Assembly: GCA_005116745.1 (NCBI GenBank) | Contig: SWDS01000010.1 | Location: 504,552 to 568,551 of the forward strand | Source of the DNA: Nitrospira sp. | GTDB taxonomy: Bacteria; Nitrospirota; Nitrospiria; Nitrospirales; Nitrospiraceae | DNA: 64,000 bases | Reading direction: 5' to 3' | In this document: in pieces, positions 47,528 to 55,651 of the stretch | Position numbering within the stretch: position 1 is the stretch's first letter | How the letters are laid out: each line of letters begins with the position of its first letter | Translations under genes and position numbers: made by a program | The notes under the pieces: generated by a model | Database searches by the model: none | Told to the model about the DNA's origin: nothing | What the model saw: the letters and a program-made list of their open reading frames with translations, nothing else

Positions 47528-48433
47528 TCAATCGCGCCCACGGCCGGAATGGTCCGATCGCTCAGGGCGATCTCCACGCTCCAGTCGTTCAGAACGATCC
47601 CCTCGCTCCACTTTATCAGGACGGTCAATTCGGTCAGATCGGTCTCTGTCGGAATCGTCCAGACCCCCCTTGCCTCCCCGATCGCCACGGTCTCCCCGAT
47701 CACGATCACCTCCGGAGCCACTGTGGTCATCGTCCTTGAAGAGCCGATCACTCCGTTCTCCACGGCTCACTTGCTCGCGAAGCGCTTTGAGACTAGCTCG
47801 TCCTTCCTCAAAATCGGACCCTCGCCGCTTCACTTCTCGACCGAGATCCAAAAGTTCAGATGAGCGATATCCTTGTTTAATCCCCTCACCGACCAAGGCT
47901 GTTCCGTCTTTCGATGGAATTCTGCCCTCTTTCATCACGGCCAAGCCCTTTGCGCCGGCTGCGAGCTCTTCCTGAGTCGCCTTATGGCGGCCTTCTTGCG
48001 ACAATCGACTCAGCTCCCGCACCTCATCGACAGTCGCTCCACGGGAAAGGGCTTCAGCCATCGTTTCGATGGCGCGTTGGCGATTCCCCTCGGACAGGCC
48101 TCGGCTTTTTGCCTCTTCCAGCACTTCGTGAGCGGATTCGAGTCGTGACGTCATCTGTCGCAGCACCGGATCGATCCGCTTGGGTTCAACTCCTTTCGCC
48201 AGACCTTCTCTCATCTTATTCAGCAACGACTCGGTGGGAAGCCCTCGCTCGCCGGCCTTGCTTACATGATCAAGCAACGGAGTGATCTCGTTCTCCGACC
48301 GGCCCTGCACAGAGCCAAGCCGAGTGATTGCTTCTCGATCCTGGAACGAGAGGGGTTCGGCCCAGACGGAGGCGGTGGTGAACGCCACCATCACCCCAAG
48401 CACCCCAATCACAATGTCGGCTCGCGTCTTCAT
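47528..48433 (-). CDS. Secreted protein with Arg/Asp-rich low-complexity tail
   Basis: A 301-residue protein of unknown function. The signal peptide ends near SVWAE. The central part (about 30-215) is helical and charged. The last ~80 residues are almost only Arg, Asp, Gly, Ser and Glu (RDRGDRGDRGG, RSDRIDRPDKVERGDRSERL). It is the last gene of the ECF sigma operon, starting 4 bases after the CBM48 protein stops. A similar acidic/basic tail occurs in the protein at 51422. The charged tail might bind polysaccharide or metal. Confidence 0.7.
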   Translation of the reverse strand: MKTRADIVIGVLGVMVAFTTASVWAEPLSFQDREAITRLGSVQGRSENEITPLLDHVSKAGERGLPTESLLNKMREGLAKGVEPKRIDPVLRQMTSRLESAHEVLEEAKSRGLSEGNRQRAIETMAEALSRGATVDEVRELSRLSQEGRHKATQEELAAGAKGLAVMKEGRIPSKDGTALVGEGIKQGYRSSELLDLGREVKRRGSDFEEGRASLKALREQVSRGERSDRLFKDDDHSGSGGDRDRGDRGDRGGKGGLDDSDRDRSDRIDRPDKVERGDRSERLERGDRPERSDHSGRGRD

Positions 48434-48437
48434 TGTT

Positions 48438-48827
48438 TTACCGTACGATCACCACTCCGTTGGTTTGCCCGAACCCATCAGTGACGAAATCCTCAGCTTG
48501 AGGAGGCGTCATCCATCTGATTCCATCGATCACATACATGAACGTATGTTCTCCTTCAGCCAGCGGCACATCGACCAACCAGACCGAAGAACCATCCACG
48601 GTCTTCATCGGCGTTGCACCCTTGGCCCAACCATTGAAAGACCCGACGAGAGACACCTGTTTGGCTCCAGGGGCGAGTACCGTGAAATGAACGGCCCCGC
48701 CCAGCGCCTTGGGGACGCTTGGTTTCATCACCAGAGGCTTGGCACAGGCCCAGAAACCACATAGCAGTATGATTGCGACGAAGACCGTCCGAGATAAGCG
48801 ACGCCACCCCTTCTGTCTCATTCCCAT
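48438..48827 (-). CDS. CBM48-like (glycogen-binding) lipoprotein
   Basis: A 129-residue protein made almost entirely of an AMPK/isoamylase-N-type carbohydrate-binding fold. Landmarks are KQVSLVGSFNGW and HTFMYVIDGIRW. The N-terminus has a signal ending CGFWACAK, compatible with lipidation. Its domain is paralogous to the C-terminal domain of the anti-sigma protein just upstream (SVSVAGDFNGW, YEYMFVVNGKQW). It is probably in the periplasm or at the cell surface, perhaps presenting glucan to the sensor. No catalytic part. Confidence 0.78.
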   Translation of the reverse strand: MGMRQKGWRRLSRTVFVAIILLCGFWACAKPLVMKPSVPKALGGAVHFTVLAPGAKQVSLVGSFNGWAKGATPMKTVDGSSVWLVDVPLAEGEHTFMYVIDGIRWMTPPQAEDFVTDGFGQTNGVVIVR

Positions 48828-48880
48828 CTGCGGGAGGGTACATACAGACTAGACTCGTTGCAAGAGATTCCAGACGCACG

Positions 48881-49561
48881 CTAGATCGCCACATCAAGCA
48901 CCGCATTGTGTGCGCCGAATCCATCGCCGGCATCTTCAGCCGCAAGGGGATCGGCAATCCATTGTTTTCCATTGACGACGAACATATATTCATAGCGGCC
49001 CGGCTTGAGCGGAATCGTCACCGTCCATATTCCCCCATCCGCCCGTTCCAACTTGGTCTGGGCCGGATTCCATCCGTTGAAGTCTCCTGCTACTGATACC
49101 GATCGCGCCCCTGGTTGGAGTAGGACCAGCCGGACGAACACCGTCGGCTCCTGCGTCGTGCCAGCAGCTATCGTTTGCGCAGAGGGCGTCGCAACTGGTA
49201 CTTCTACAACTTGCTCCGGCATAACTGCGAACAGTCCTCTGATCGCCACAATGGCGACACAAGCTGCCGCTGCTGCACCGGCAAGGTTCCACTCCAGCGT
49301 TCGCGGCGTGGTCACTGCTGCCCACAAGCGCTCCCACCAACTTGGCTCCGGTGGAGTAACTTTGGCCTTTAGCTCACTGAAGAATTTCAGCGATGGAGCC
49401 ATTCTCGGCAAGTGAGCCGCTTCAGTGAGCACCATCTCCAGATTAAGCCAACGTCGACGTAACACAGGGTCGGCATCGACCGTTTGCAGAAAGGCAACCC
49501 GTTCGTCTGGCGTGAGTTCGTGATCCAGGAAACGCTGAATCAGGAGTTCTTGTTCATTCAT
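48881..49561 (-). CDS. Anti-sigma factor with extracytoplasmic CBM48 domain
   Basis: A 226-residue membrane protein. The cytoplasmic N-terminus (about 1-85) begins LLIQRFLDHELTPDERVAF, a typical anti-sigma start, without the HxxxCxxC zinc motif. A single transmembrane helix spans about 93-113, and a C-terminal CBM48 domain (about 140-226) contains SVSVAGDFNGWNP. It follows the ECF sigma gene by 22 bases. Such a layout suggests that glycan binding outside controls the sigma factor inside. This is an inference from domain order. Confidence 0.78.
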   Translation of the reverse strand: MNEQELLIQRFLDHELTPDERVAFLQTVDADPVLRRRWLNLEMVLTEAAHLPRMAPSLKFFSELKAKVTPPEPSWWERLWAAVTTPRTLEWNLAGAAAAACVAIVAIRGLFAVMPEQVVEVPVATPSAQTIAAGTTQEPTVFVRLVLLQPGARSVSVAGDFNGWNPAQTKLERADGGIWTVTIPLKPGRYEYMFVVNGKQWIADPLAAEDAGDGFGAHNAVLDVAI

Positions 49562-49583
49562 AGGGTCACCGTATGGCCACGTC

Positions 49584-50165
49584 TTACTGCGCCGGGTTCA
49601 GGGCCGCCAGGTCACGACTCAGTTGGAGTCGCCCTTTATACACCCGCATCTTTAGCGTGTTGCTGTTCACCCCGAGAATGTCCTCCATCTCTTCGTAGCT
49701 CATGCCTTCAACGTGCTTCAGCACAAAGGCTTCACGATACAGAGGTGGCAATCGCTGGATCGCCTGCTCTAACTCCTGTCCTACTTGTCGCTGCGACAGC
49801 AGACGCTCAGGCGTCTGCTCCTCAGCGACATGGATATCGAGCATCTCATCAATGTCGACATCCTGTTGCCCCATCCCTGGCCGTTTGGCCCGCAGCCAGT
49901 CTTTGCACTTATTGGCCGCGATCCGGTAGAGCCAGGTCGAAAACTTGGAATCTGCACGAAAAGTCGATAGTGCTTTGAAAGCTGTGAGAAATGCCTCCTG
50001 AGCCAGATCCTCCGCTTCAGCACGATTTCCCACCATCCGATAGGCCAGATTCACGATCACGGGTGCATGCCGATCGATCAACTGTCCAAATGCCTCGTGG
50101 TCCTGCTTGAGGCTGCGGACAACGAGTTGAGCATCATCAGGTACTGCATCGTGATCCAGTGGCAT
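49584..50165 (-). CDS. ECF-family RNA polymerase sigma factor
   Basis: A 193-residue ECF sigma factor. Region 2 is seen as GNRAEAEDLAQEAFLTAF and FSTWLYRIAANKCKDWL, region 4 as LPPLYREAFVLKHVEGMSYEEMEDILG. The ATG at 50165 (MPLDHDAVPD) was preferred to an upstream start at 50222, as it matches the family. It heads an operon with the anti-sigma factor, the CBM48 lipoprotein and the Arg/Asp-rich protein. Regulons of such factors usually include their own operon. Confidence 0.93.
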   Translation of the reverse strand: MPLDHDAVPDDAQLVVRSLKQDHEAFGQLIDRHAPVIVNLAYRMVGNRAEAEDLAQEAFLTAFKALSTFRADSKFSTWLYRIAANKCKDWLRAKRPGMGQQDVDIDEMLDIHVAEEQTPERLLSQRQVGQELEQAIQRLPPLYREAFVLKHVEGMSYEEMEDILGVNSNTLKMRVYKGRLQLSRDLAALNPAQ

Positions 50166-50281
50166 GCTCCGACTCCGATTAGCCTGATCCGATGCCACAG
50201 GACCGTCTGCATTTCCCTGCACACTTCATTAGACGTAGCGCTCTGAGGGGCGTAAACAGCCTCAAAAGATGGAGGAGCAGG

Positions 50282-51232
50282 CTAGAATCGATAGCTGGTA
50301 CCGATCGAAACGACATAGTCCGGTGCTCCATTCGACAGACCGACCGCCACGCCGCCGTTCAGGCGCCAAGCAGCCGACAGGCGGTAATTCGATGAGAAAA
50401 AGACGTCTCTCGCGTTCGGTAAGCCTGGTCGAAGAGCTCGATATTCCTCGAAATACACACTCGTCAACAGGTCCTTTGTCACGTAGTATCCGGCCCCCAC
50501 GTCATACCAGTATTGGTTGCGAAGACCAAGCGTACCGGAGCCATCAGTCCGATCCGGATCGCCGATAAAGTTGTACCCGCCGTCGAAAAACACCAACCAG
50601 CTAGCCCCGATCAGCTTGGAGACCTCCACCCCATACCCATGATCAAACTCGCCGGTTCCTAATCCCTGACTTGCGCTAGCCGTGGGGAATTTCAATCGAG
50701 CTGTCATGGCAATCAGTGGCATATACTCCTGTTCTTCAACAAGATAGTAGCGTCCCCGCAGAATCACATCGCCGATTCCTGTGGTCGTCACCTTTTGACC
50801 GGCGATACGCGTTGTAGTACCGCAAGGCACATCATTATTATTGCCGGAACCACTATTGTCCTTACGACAGTTGTCATCCGACCCGCCACCTCCTCCACCG
50901 CCACCCGACCCGCTGTTGTCATCGACACGGAATGCTGTGTTACCGACAACGGTCGTTCGCCCGTCTGTAATGGCCGTCACCGAAGGAATCACTAGCGAAA
51001 TGTCACCTTTGGAAAAGAACCGTCGGAGTGAAAGAGGAGCGTAGATAAACTCGCTCGTTGTATTAGTGCCGAAATTCCCGTGGCTATAGCTGGGAGTCAA
51101 CCCGATCTGCCAGTTTCGTTCTGTCGCCTGTTGTGGGCGCTTATCGGTCGGATCAGCGGCAAAGCCTTCGTTTTCACAGAATCCAACGACTGTGACGAAC
51201 ACCATCATCCATACGACCATCCATCTCTGCAT
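50282..51232 (-). CDS. Outer-membrane beta-barrel protein
   Basis: A 316-residue protein with a signal peptide ending EGFAA and barrel strands ending SIGTSYRF. It resembles transport-type outer-membrane proteins of the phenol-degradation MetA-like kind. A Gly/Ser/Asn-rich insert at about 100-140 (SGSGGGGGGGGSDDN) carries two Cys and looks like an exposed loop. The ATG at 51232 has AAGGA ahead of it. It is read in the same direction as the genes upstream, about 190 bases after the one at 51422. Function unknown. Confidence 0.72.
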   Translation of the reverse strand: MQRWMVVWMMVFVTVVGFCENEGFAADPTDKRPQQATERNWQIGLTPSYSHGNFGTNTTSEFIYAPLSLRRFFSKGDISLVIPSVTAITDGRTTVVGNTAFRVDDNSGSGGGGGGGGSDDNCRKDNSGSGNNNDVPCGTTTRIAGQKVTTTGIGDVILRGRYYLVEEQEYMPLIAMTARLKFPTASASQGLGTGEFDHGYGVEVSKLIGASWLVFFDGGYNFIGDPDRTDGSGTLGLRNQYWYDVGAGYYVTKDLLTSVYFEEYRALRPGLPNARDVFFSSNYRLSAAWRLNGGVAVGLSNGAPDYVVSIGTSYRF

Positions 51233-51380
51233 CGTCCTTGACCAACCCTTTCTGCATAGGAGTCTGTACACTATGCGATCTCGTAATAAAACCTAACGGT
51301 GCTACCGTAGCGATAAATACATTTTAGCGCAACGATTTATAGCGCCAAATAGGAACGCCGGCGCCGGAGTACGAGTGGTT

Positions 51381-51396
51381 CCGACACCGGTGTCGG
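51381..51396. other. Perfect 16-base palindrome
   Basis: CCGACACCGGTGTCGG reads the same on both strands. It lies between the stop of the Arg/Asp-repeat gene (51422) and the start of the outer-membrane protein gene (51232). It could be part of a hairpin or an operator. No T-run follows. Confidence 0.5.
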
Positions 51397-51421
51397 TGGC
51401 TGGCTTAATCCCAATAACTGG

Positions 51422-52027
51422 TTAGTGTCGTTCTCCTCGCTCCGGTCTTTCAGCACGATCGGGTCTATCCTGATGGTCTGGGCGTTCTGGCCGCTCAATC
51501 CGCTCCATCTGCATCGTACGAGCGTTGTCTCTTCCGTCACGGCCACGTTCGCCGGCAACATAATCGGCCCGATCAAGCCCACGAAGTTCACCACCTGCAT
51601 TTGATCTGTGGTCCTCTCGGCGATCCATCTGGCGATCTTCCCTCCGATCCTCACGCCGATCCATCTGCCGATCCTCCCGGCGATCTTCTCTTCGATCGAT
51701 CTGTCGATCTTCTCTGCGATCTGCGCGGCGATCCATTTGACGATCAGCTCGACGATCTTCCTGTCGTACGTCAGTTGCTTGGGTCACGACCATATGATCT
51801 TTCCCATGCCTTCTTCCATGATCATCGCTATCGCGACCGCTATTCATCGACCCTGGGCCACTATTCAATGATCCTGGTCCACTGTTGAGTGAGCCAGGCC
51901 CCCGATTGTCGACCCGTATCTCCGACCCTTCCATGGAACCACTCATCTTGCCTATGGCTGGTGAGGTCAACACTGAGAGTCCTGCGAGAGTTCCCACAAT
52001 GATTTCTTTCCAACTGGTGCGGTTCAT
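51422..52027 (-). CDS. Secreted Arg/Asp-repeat protein
   Basis: A 201-residue protein with a signal-like N-terminus, three copies of GPGSLNS (about 43-63), then a run of four-residue units built on DR (DRRE, DRQM, DRRA; about 88-140), and a Pro/Glu/Arg-rich end. A strong AAGGAGATG ribosome-binding site precedes the ATG. No catalytic motif. It shares its charged style with the protein at 47528. It may be a structural or matrix protein. Confidence 0.68.
   Translation of the reverse strand: MNRTSWKEIIVGTLAGLSVLTSPAIGKMSGSMEGSEIRVDNRGPGSLNSGPGSLNSGPGSMNSGRDSDDHGRRHGKDHMVVTQATDVRQEDRRADRQMDRRADRREDRQIDRREDRREDRQMDRREDRREDRQMDRREDHRSNAGGELRGLDRADYVAGERGRDGRDNARTMQMERIERPERPDHQDRPDRAERPERGERH
51608..51766 (-). 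repeat. In-frame DR-x-x coding repeat
   Basis: Codes for about 13 units of four residues beginning DR. A larger period of about 12 residues (DRREDRREDRQM) is visible. It is an internal protein repeat, not a CRISPR. Confidence 0.8.
51836..51901 (-). repeat. In-frame GPGS(L/M)NS coding repeat
   Basis: Three 7-residue units, GPGSLNS GPGSLNS GPGSMNS, encoded by near-identical 21-base units. Belongs to the gene at 51422. Confidence 0.75.
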
Positions 52028-52089
52028 CGTTCATCTCCTTTTGAAGTTACATGGTCGCATGTCTAACCAGCCTGCTGGCATCCACCTAG

Positions 52090-53541
52090 TTATTCTTCTA
52101 ATTCTGCCTCTTCCCATACGACCGTCGTACCGCTCAACGCACCCTTCACTTTCACCAGTGAGTTGACGCTCACCGCCGCCAAGAAGCCCGCACGACTCAT
52201 GGATGTGCCGCTCACGCTCTCAAACTGATTGATGACGCTTGTGTCAACCGACACTCCCAGGATCGTTATGACATTTCCGGCAATCGATTGAACCGGTCCT
52301 TGGAGATCCACATCATTATCGGATGAGCGAACCTGGACACGGGTCGCAAGCACAGTATTGGGACCAATCACCCGACCACGCACCCTGACATGATTGCCCT
52401 GTAGATCGTTCGACGTTATGGTATTCCCACCATCCTTCAACTCCGTCTGGCTGTTCACGGTAATCGTCACACCAGAAAGCCCCGTCAGTGATAGTGTGCT
52501 GCCGGTGATTGTGGCATCTCCTTCAAGCCGTACACTTTCATGGAACTTCACATGCTTGGCAATGAGCGTGCTGCCGTCAAACCGGCCTTCGGCGGACATC
52601 TTGGCCCCAACCACGATCTCATCGACGGTTCCGCCCCGGAACTCCGTGCTTGCCGTCGTCCTCACTGAAGTAGTTCCAATGGAGAAATTGATGACGCTGC
52701 CATTAGGCGTACCGGCCTGTGTCACGAAGCCTTCGACTTCGAATTCATCGATGGCATTGCCGAGGCCCTGGTTCTCTGGTTCGACCTTTGTCGCAATGAG
52801 CGTCGTTGTCGTACTACCAAAGTTTGACCCTTTGACCTCGACGAAACGACCGTCCCAGTTGTGCCCATTGGGGACCGGCATGCCACTGATGTCCGCTCCA
52901 CTGTAGTTCACCGTGAGGGTGCCGATCCGGAATGTTGCAGATCCAGAAGCATGGTTGTTCACGAATCCCCGCACCTCGGGCGTCACCCCCACTAATTTCT
53001 TTTCAATGAATGTCGCCTGAATGATCCCGTTAGGACGAATATGGCCGTTGACTTCAACATTGTCCGTCCCAGCCACAAGATTCTGAATGTTTCGACCAGG
53101 AATGTTGTCGTCGATCAATGTCGTATTGTCGATGACCACTGTTTGCCCCATGACCACGAGACTCAAACCATTCCCTGCCACCGACTGCACAAGCCCTTCC
53201 ACCGCATCCTTTTGCTGAATCGAACTGGCCGTATGTTGACTGCCGTTGAATGAGCCATTAACCGTCACTACCATTCCCTTTTTGAATCCACAGGTCGTCA
53301 CGGGATTGATGGTGCATCGCTCCGTGACACCATCCCGTCGTACTTCCACATTCTCAGCCTCAAACTTCTTTCCATTCACAAACACGCTACCAAAGTCCGT
53401 CACTGTCCCCGATGCCGACGCGGACCCGCTTCCTGATCCGCTCACCGACACAGACGGTGCTTCCTCGCTGCCACAGGCTGCAAGTATTCCGGCCACTCCG
53501 ATCACGCCGATTAAACGGACGACACAAAACGAGGTTCTCAT
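52090..53541 (-). CDS. Repeat lipoprotein with DUF5666-like domains
   Basis: A 483-residue lipoprotein (lipobox LAACGS). After a Gly/Ser linker it has about five repeats of a small beta-domain, each with an EGxV / VxVxG...  / A..v pattern (GTVTDFGSVFVNGKKFE, VEGLVQSVAGNGLSLVVMG, LQGPVQSIAGNVITILGVS). This fits DUF5666. Function is not known. A good CAGGAG site precedes the ATG. It is 29 bases after the lipoprotein at 53571 and the two may form an envelope complex. Confidence 0.77.
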   Translation of the reverse strand: MRTSFCVVRLIGVIGVAGILAACGSEEAPSVSVSGSGSGSASASGTVTDFGSVFVNGKKFEAENVEVRRDGVTERCTINPVTTCGFKKGMVVTVNGSFNGSQHTASSIQQKDAVEGLVQSVAGNGLSLVVMGQTVVIDNTTLIDDNIPGRNIQNLVAGTDNVEVNGHIRPNGIIQATFIEKKLVGVTPEVRGFVNNHASGSATFRIGTLTVNYSGADISGMPVPNGHNWDGRFVEVKGSNFGSTTTTLIATKVEPENQGLGNAIDEFEVEGFVTQAGTPNGSVINFSIGTTSVRTTASTEFRGGTVDEIVVGAKMSAEGRFDGSTLIAKHVKFHESVRLEGDATITGSTLSLTGLSGVTITVNSQTELKDGGNTITSNDLQGNHVRVRGRVIGPNTVLATRVQVRSSDNDVDLQGPVQSIAGNVITILGVSVDTSVINQFESVSGTSMSRAGFLAAVSVNSLVKVKGALSGTTVVWEEAELEE

Positions 53542-53570
53542 GTGATACTCCTGGTTAAAACAAACGGTTG

Positions 53571-54011
53571 TTATGACTTGTGGTTTTTAGAGTCATTAGT
53601 CGACACGCTCGCTGGTCGCGGTATATCGGCCAGCACGTCCGCCGACCAGGTGACATGCGCCGGACACCATTGCCAGACACCGAGGGTGATGATGCGCGTG
53701 AGTCCTGCAGGCATGCAGGCAAGTCGGTTGACGGACACCTCACGATTGACCACTCTGGTCGAGGCTCCACACCGATTCAGATACGGTTCACTGGAGACAT
53801 CGCGAAGATCAATATGAGGTGTGACAAAGGCCACGATCGGGATAGGCAGCACAGCAATCGAGGAATCATCCACCCACTCGCTCCCAGAACAATGTCCCTC
53901 GATCCCAACCATGCGTTTCACATCGTCGCGGACTAATGTGGAGGTACAACCCGCCAGCAGCAGTGTTGATGAAAGTAGATACGCGATCACTTTTGAACAG
54001 AATGGTTGCAT
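53571..54011 (-). CDS. Small hypothetical lipoprotein
   Basis: A 146-residue protein with an LLAGC lipobox and a strong AAGGAGGG ribosome-binding site. No family is recognised. It has six Cys outside the signal peptide, including CMPAG and CPAHV, so disulfides are likely. It is the first gene of the 54011-to-50282 group. The C-terminal tail (SVSTNDSKNHKS) is polar. Confidence 0.68.
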   Translation of the reverse strand: MQPFCSKVIAYLLSSTLLLAGCTSTLVRDDVKRMVGIEGHCSGSEWVDDSSIAVLPIPIVAFVTPHIDLRDVSSEPYLNRCGASTRVVNREVSVNRLACMPAGLTRIITLGVWQWCPAHVTWSADVLADIPRPASVSTNDSKNHKS

Positions 54012-54649
54012 AGCCCCCTCCTTCCAACCTTGTCTGATGGGTTAGACGGAGGGGAAAGGAAAATGTAAATGGGAGTCTCGGAAAGCTTTGGCCCTGCGAA
54101 GGTAGGGGGTATGGTCCAGCCCGAGTATTACTCGGGCTGGACTGGTTAACTCATTACTGGATCGGATTACGTTGAGACGACGTCAACTGATTGTTCCAGC
54201 TCTGTGGGAGATTCTGGACTCACCCGTTGTAGACGACTGGGATGGTGAGGAGACCCTGGTCGCCCATCCTACGATTTCAGGTACGGGTTGCCATGTCAGC
54301 GGATGTCTTGAAAAAACGTCCTGGGGAGGACCGGCAGACGGAACTCGACATGAAGGATAATCAAGAGTACTCGGATGAAGCTGCGCTAGATGCCCATGTT
54401 CACAAACTTTCTGGAATCGCTGACGATAGCGGCGGAAGCGCCGTTGTTGACACAATGCTCTGATGCTCAGCGTCACCATCGTACGTGCCACTCTGCGTGC
54501 CCATTGCCCATGCAAATCAGGGTGTACTATCATCCTACATACTCCCTACGAGCACCCTGGTATGCAGACTGTGTCACGAAAAAATTCACGGATTCATCAC
54601 ATATGAATGACCAAGAGATACTCGACGTGATTCAGACCCGGAGCGCATC
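54012..54649. other. Long intergenic region with palindrome
   Basis: About 640 bases between the ECF sigma gene at 54650 and the lipoprotein gene. It holds the palindrome at 54114-54142. One small plus-strand frame (54293-54463, 56 residues, MSADVLKKRPGED) has no homology or ribosome-binding site, so I do not call it. The rest shows nothing I recognise. Confidence 0.4.
54114..54142. repeat. Perfect 14-bp-arm hairpin
   Basis: GTCCAGCCCGAGTA, one T, then its exact reverse complement. A 29-base palindrome this perfect is unlikely by chance. No T-run follows, so it may be a terminator without a tract or a REP-like element. Confidence 0.6.
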
Positions 54650-55291
54650 TCATCCAAGCGCGGCCTCGACCACCATTTTCACTCGTTCTCGCGCGCGGTG
54701 CAACCGTACATAGAAGTTCGTTTCAGAAATCTTGAGTTGCCGACACACCTCTATGGTGTGTCGGCCCTGCACATCGCGCAGCATCAGGACTTCCTTCTGA
54801 GGAGTGGGCAAGGTCTCGATCGCGTCCCACATACAGGCTGTGGCCTGCCTTGATGCTAGCAGCTTCTCCGGAGTCCGGTCGTCCCGAAGATGCTGGGAGA
54901 ACGCTGCTGACCTGGCCCTCTCCCCGCGAGGTCTGAGTCGAGTGAGGTCTGGTTCGCCGCTCCAGGTCTCGGTTTCCCATTCGAAGTCTGAGAAGACTTT
55001 CTGCCGTTTCTCTCGGATGCCTCGATCTTTCGCCTTGTGGATGAGAATCGCACAGATCCATGCATAGAGGGACGATCGACCTTCGAAGCGATTCAGCCCG
55101 CGCATTACCGCCATCCAGGTCTCCTGCACGACTTCCTCTGCCGTTGCTCGATTGGCTACATAGCGCAGAGCCATTCGGATGAGTGTTTCTTGATAGTGGG
55201 TGACGACGACCGCAAATGCTTCTTCTTCCCCTGCCCGCAGTTGTGACACAAGCCGATCCTCATTGTTCATCAAACGGGAGACGTTGTTCAT
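54650..55291 (-). CDS. ECF-family RNA polymerase sigma factor, no adjacent anti-sigma
   Basis: A 213-residue sigma factor. Region 2 shows ANRATAEEVVQETWMAVMRGL and FEGRSSLYAWICAILIHKAKDRG; region 4 shows LPTPQKEVLMLRDVQGRHTIEVCRQL. Start ATG at 55291 chosen; 55270 is the alternative. No anti-sigma gene lies next to it, so regulation must be elsewhere. It sits between a two-component pair and the palindrome region. Confidence 0.9.
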   Translation of the reverse strand: MNNVSRLMNNEDRLVSQLRAGEEEAFAVVVTHYQETLIRMALRYVANRATAEEVVQETWMAVMRGLNRFEGRSSLYAWICAILIHKAKDRGIREKRQKVFSDFEWETETWSGEPDLTRLRPRGERARSAAFSQHLRDDRTPEKLLASRQATACMWDAIETLPTPQKEVLMLRDVQGRHTIEVCRQLKISETNFYVRLHRARERVKMVVEAALG

Positions 55292-55651
55292 AGGCGATGT
55301 CCTGCTCGTCGGTACAGCAAAAGAAATCGAGCCTGTATGCCTGGTCACGTTTGTCCTCATACTCTTCCTCCGGTCTACGGTCGCCTTCGACGCCTGTCTT
55401 CCAACACAGATGTTCCGAAAAAGTTAATCGATCCAGCATTCATCCGTGAAGGCCGATGATGGACTCATCGGTATATTCGCAAACAATGATCAAAAAACCT
55501 TCACGAAATCATGATGTCTTCGTCACAGACTGATCGCTTTTTGGATACACGGCTCTGCGATCACGCCATGGCTCAGCAGAAAACGCGGCTTGTCCGTGTG
55601 AGATGAGTGAAGAGGACAAGGACGGGAATATGTGATATGTAACCGGAAACT
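55292..55651. other. Intergenic region upstream of the orphan sigma gene
   Basis: About 360 bases between the sigma gene start and the stop of the histidine kinase gene. Should hold the sigma promoter. I saw no strong hairpin, repeat or RNA gene. Confidence 0.35.

Noticed and set aside
51608-51766. Short regular DNA repeats considered as a CRISPR array
   Set aside because: The repeats are in frame, have no spacers and code for DR-x-x units of a secreted protein.
54293-54463. A 56-codon frame in the gene-free region
   Set aside because: It has no homology that I recognise and no ribosome-binding site.
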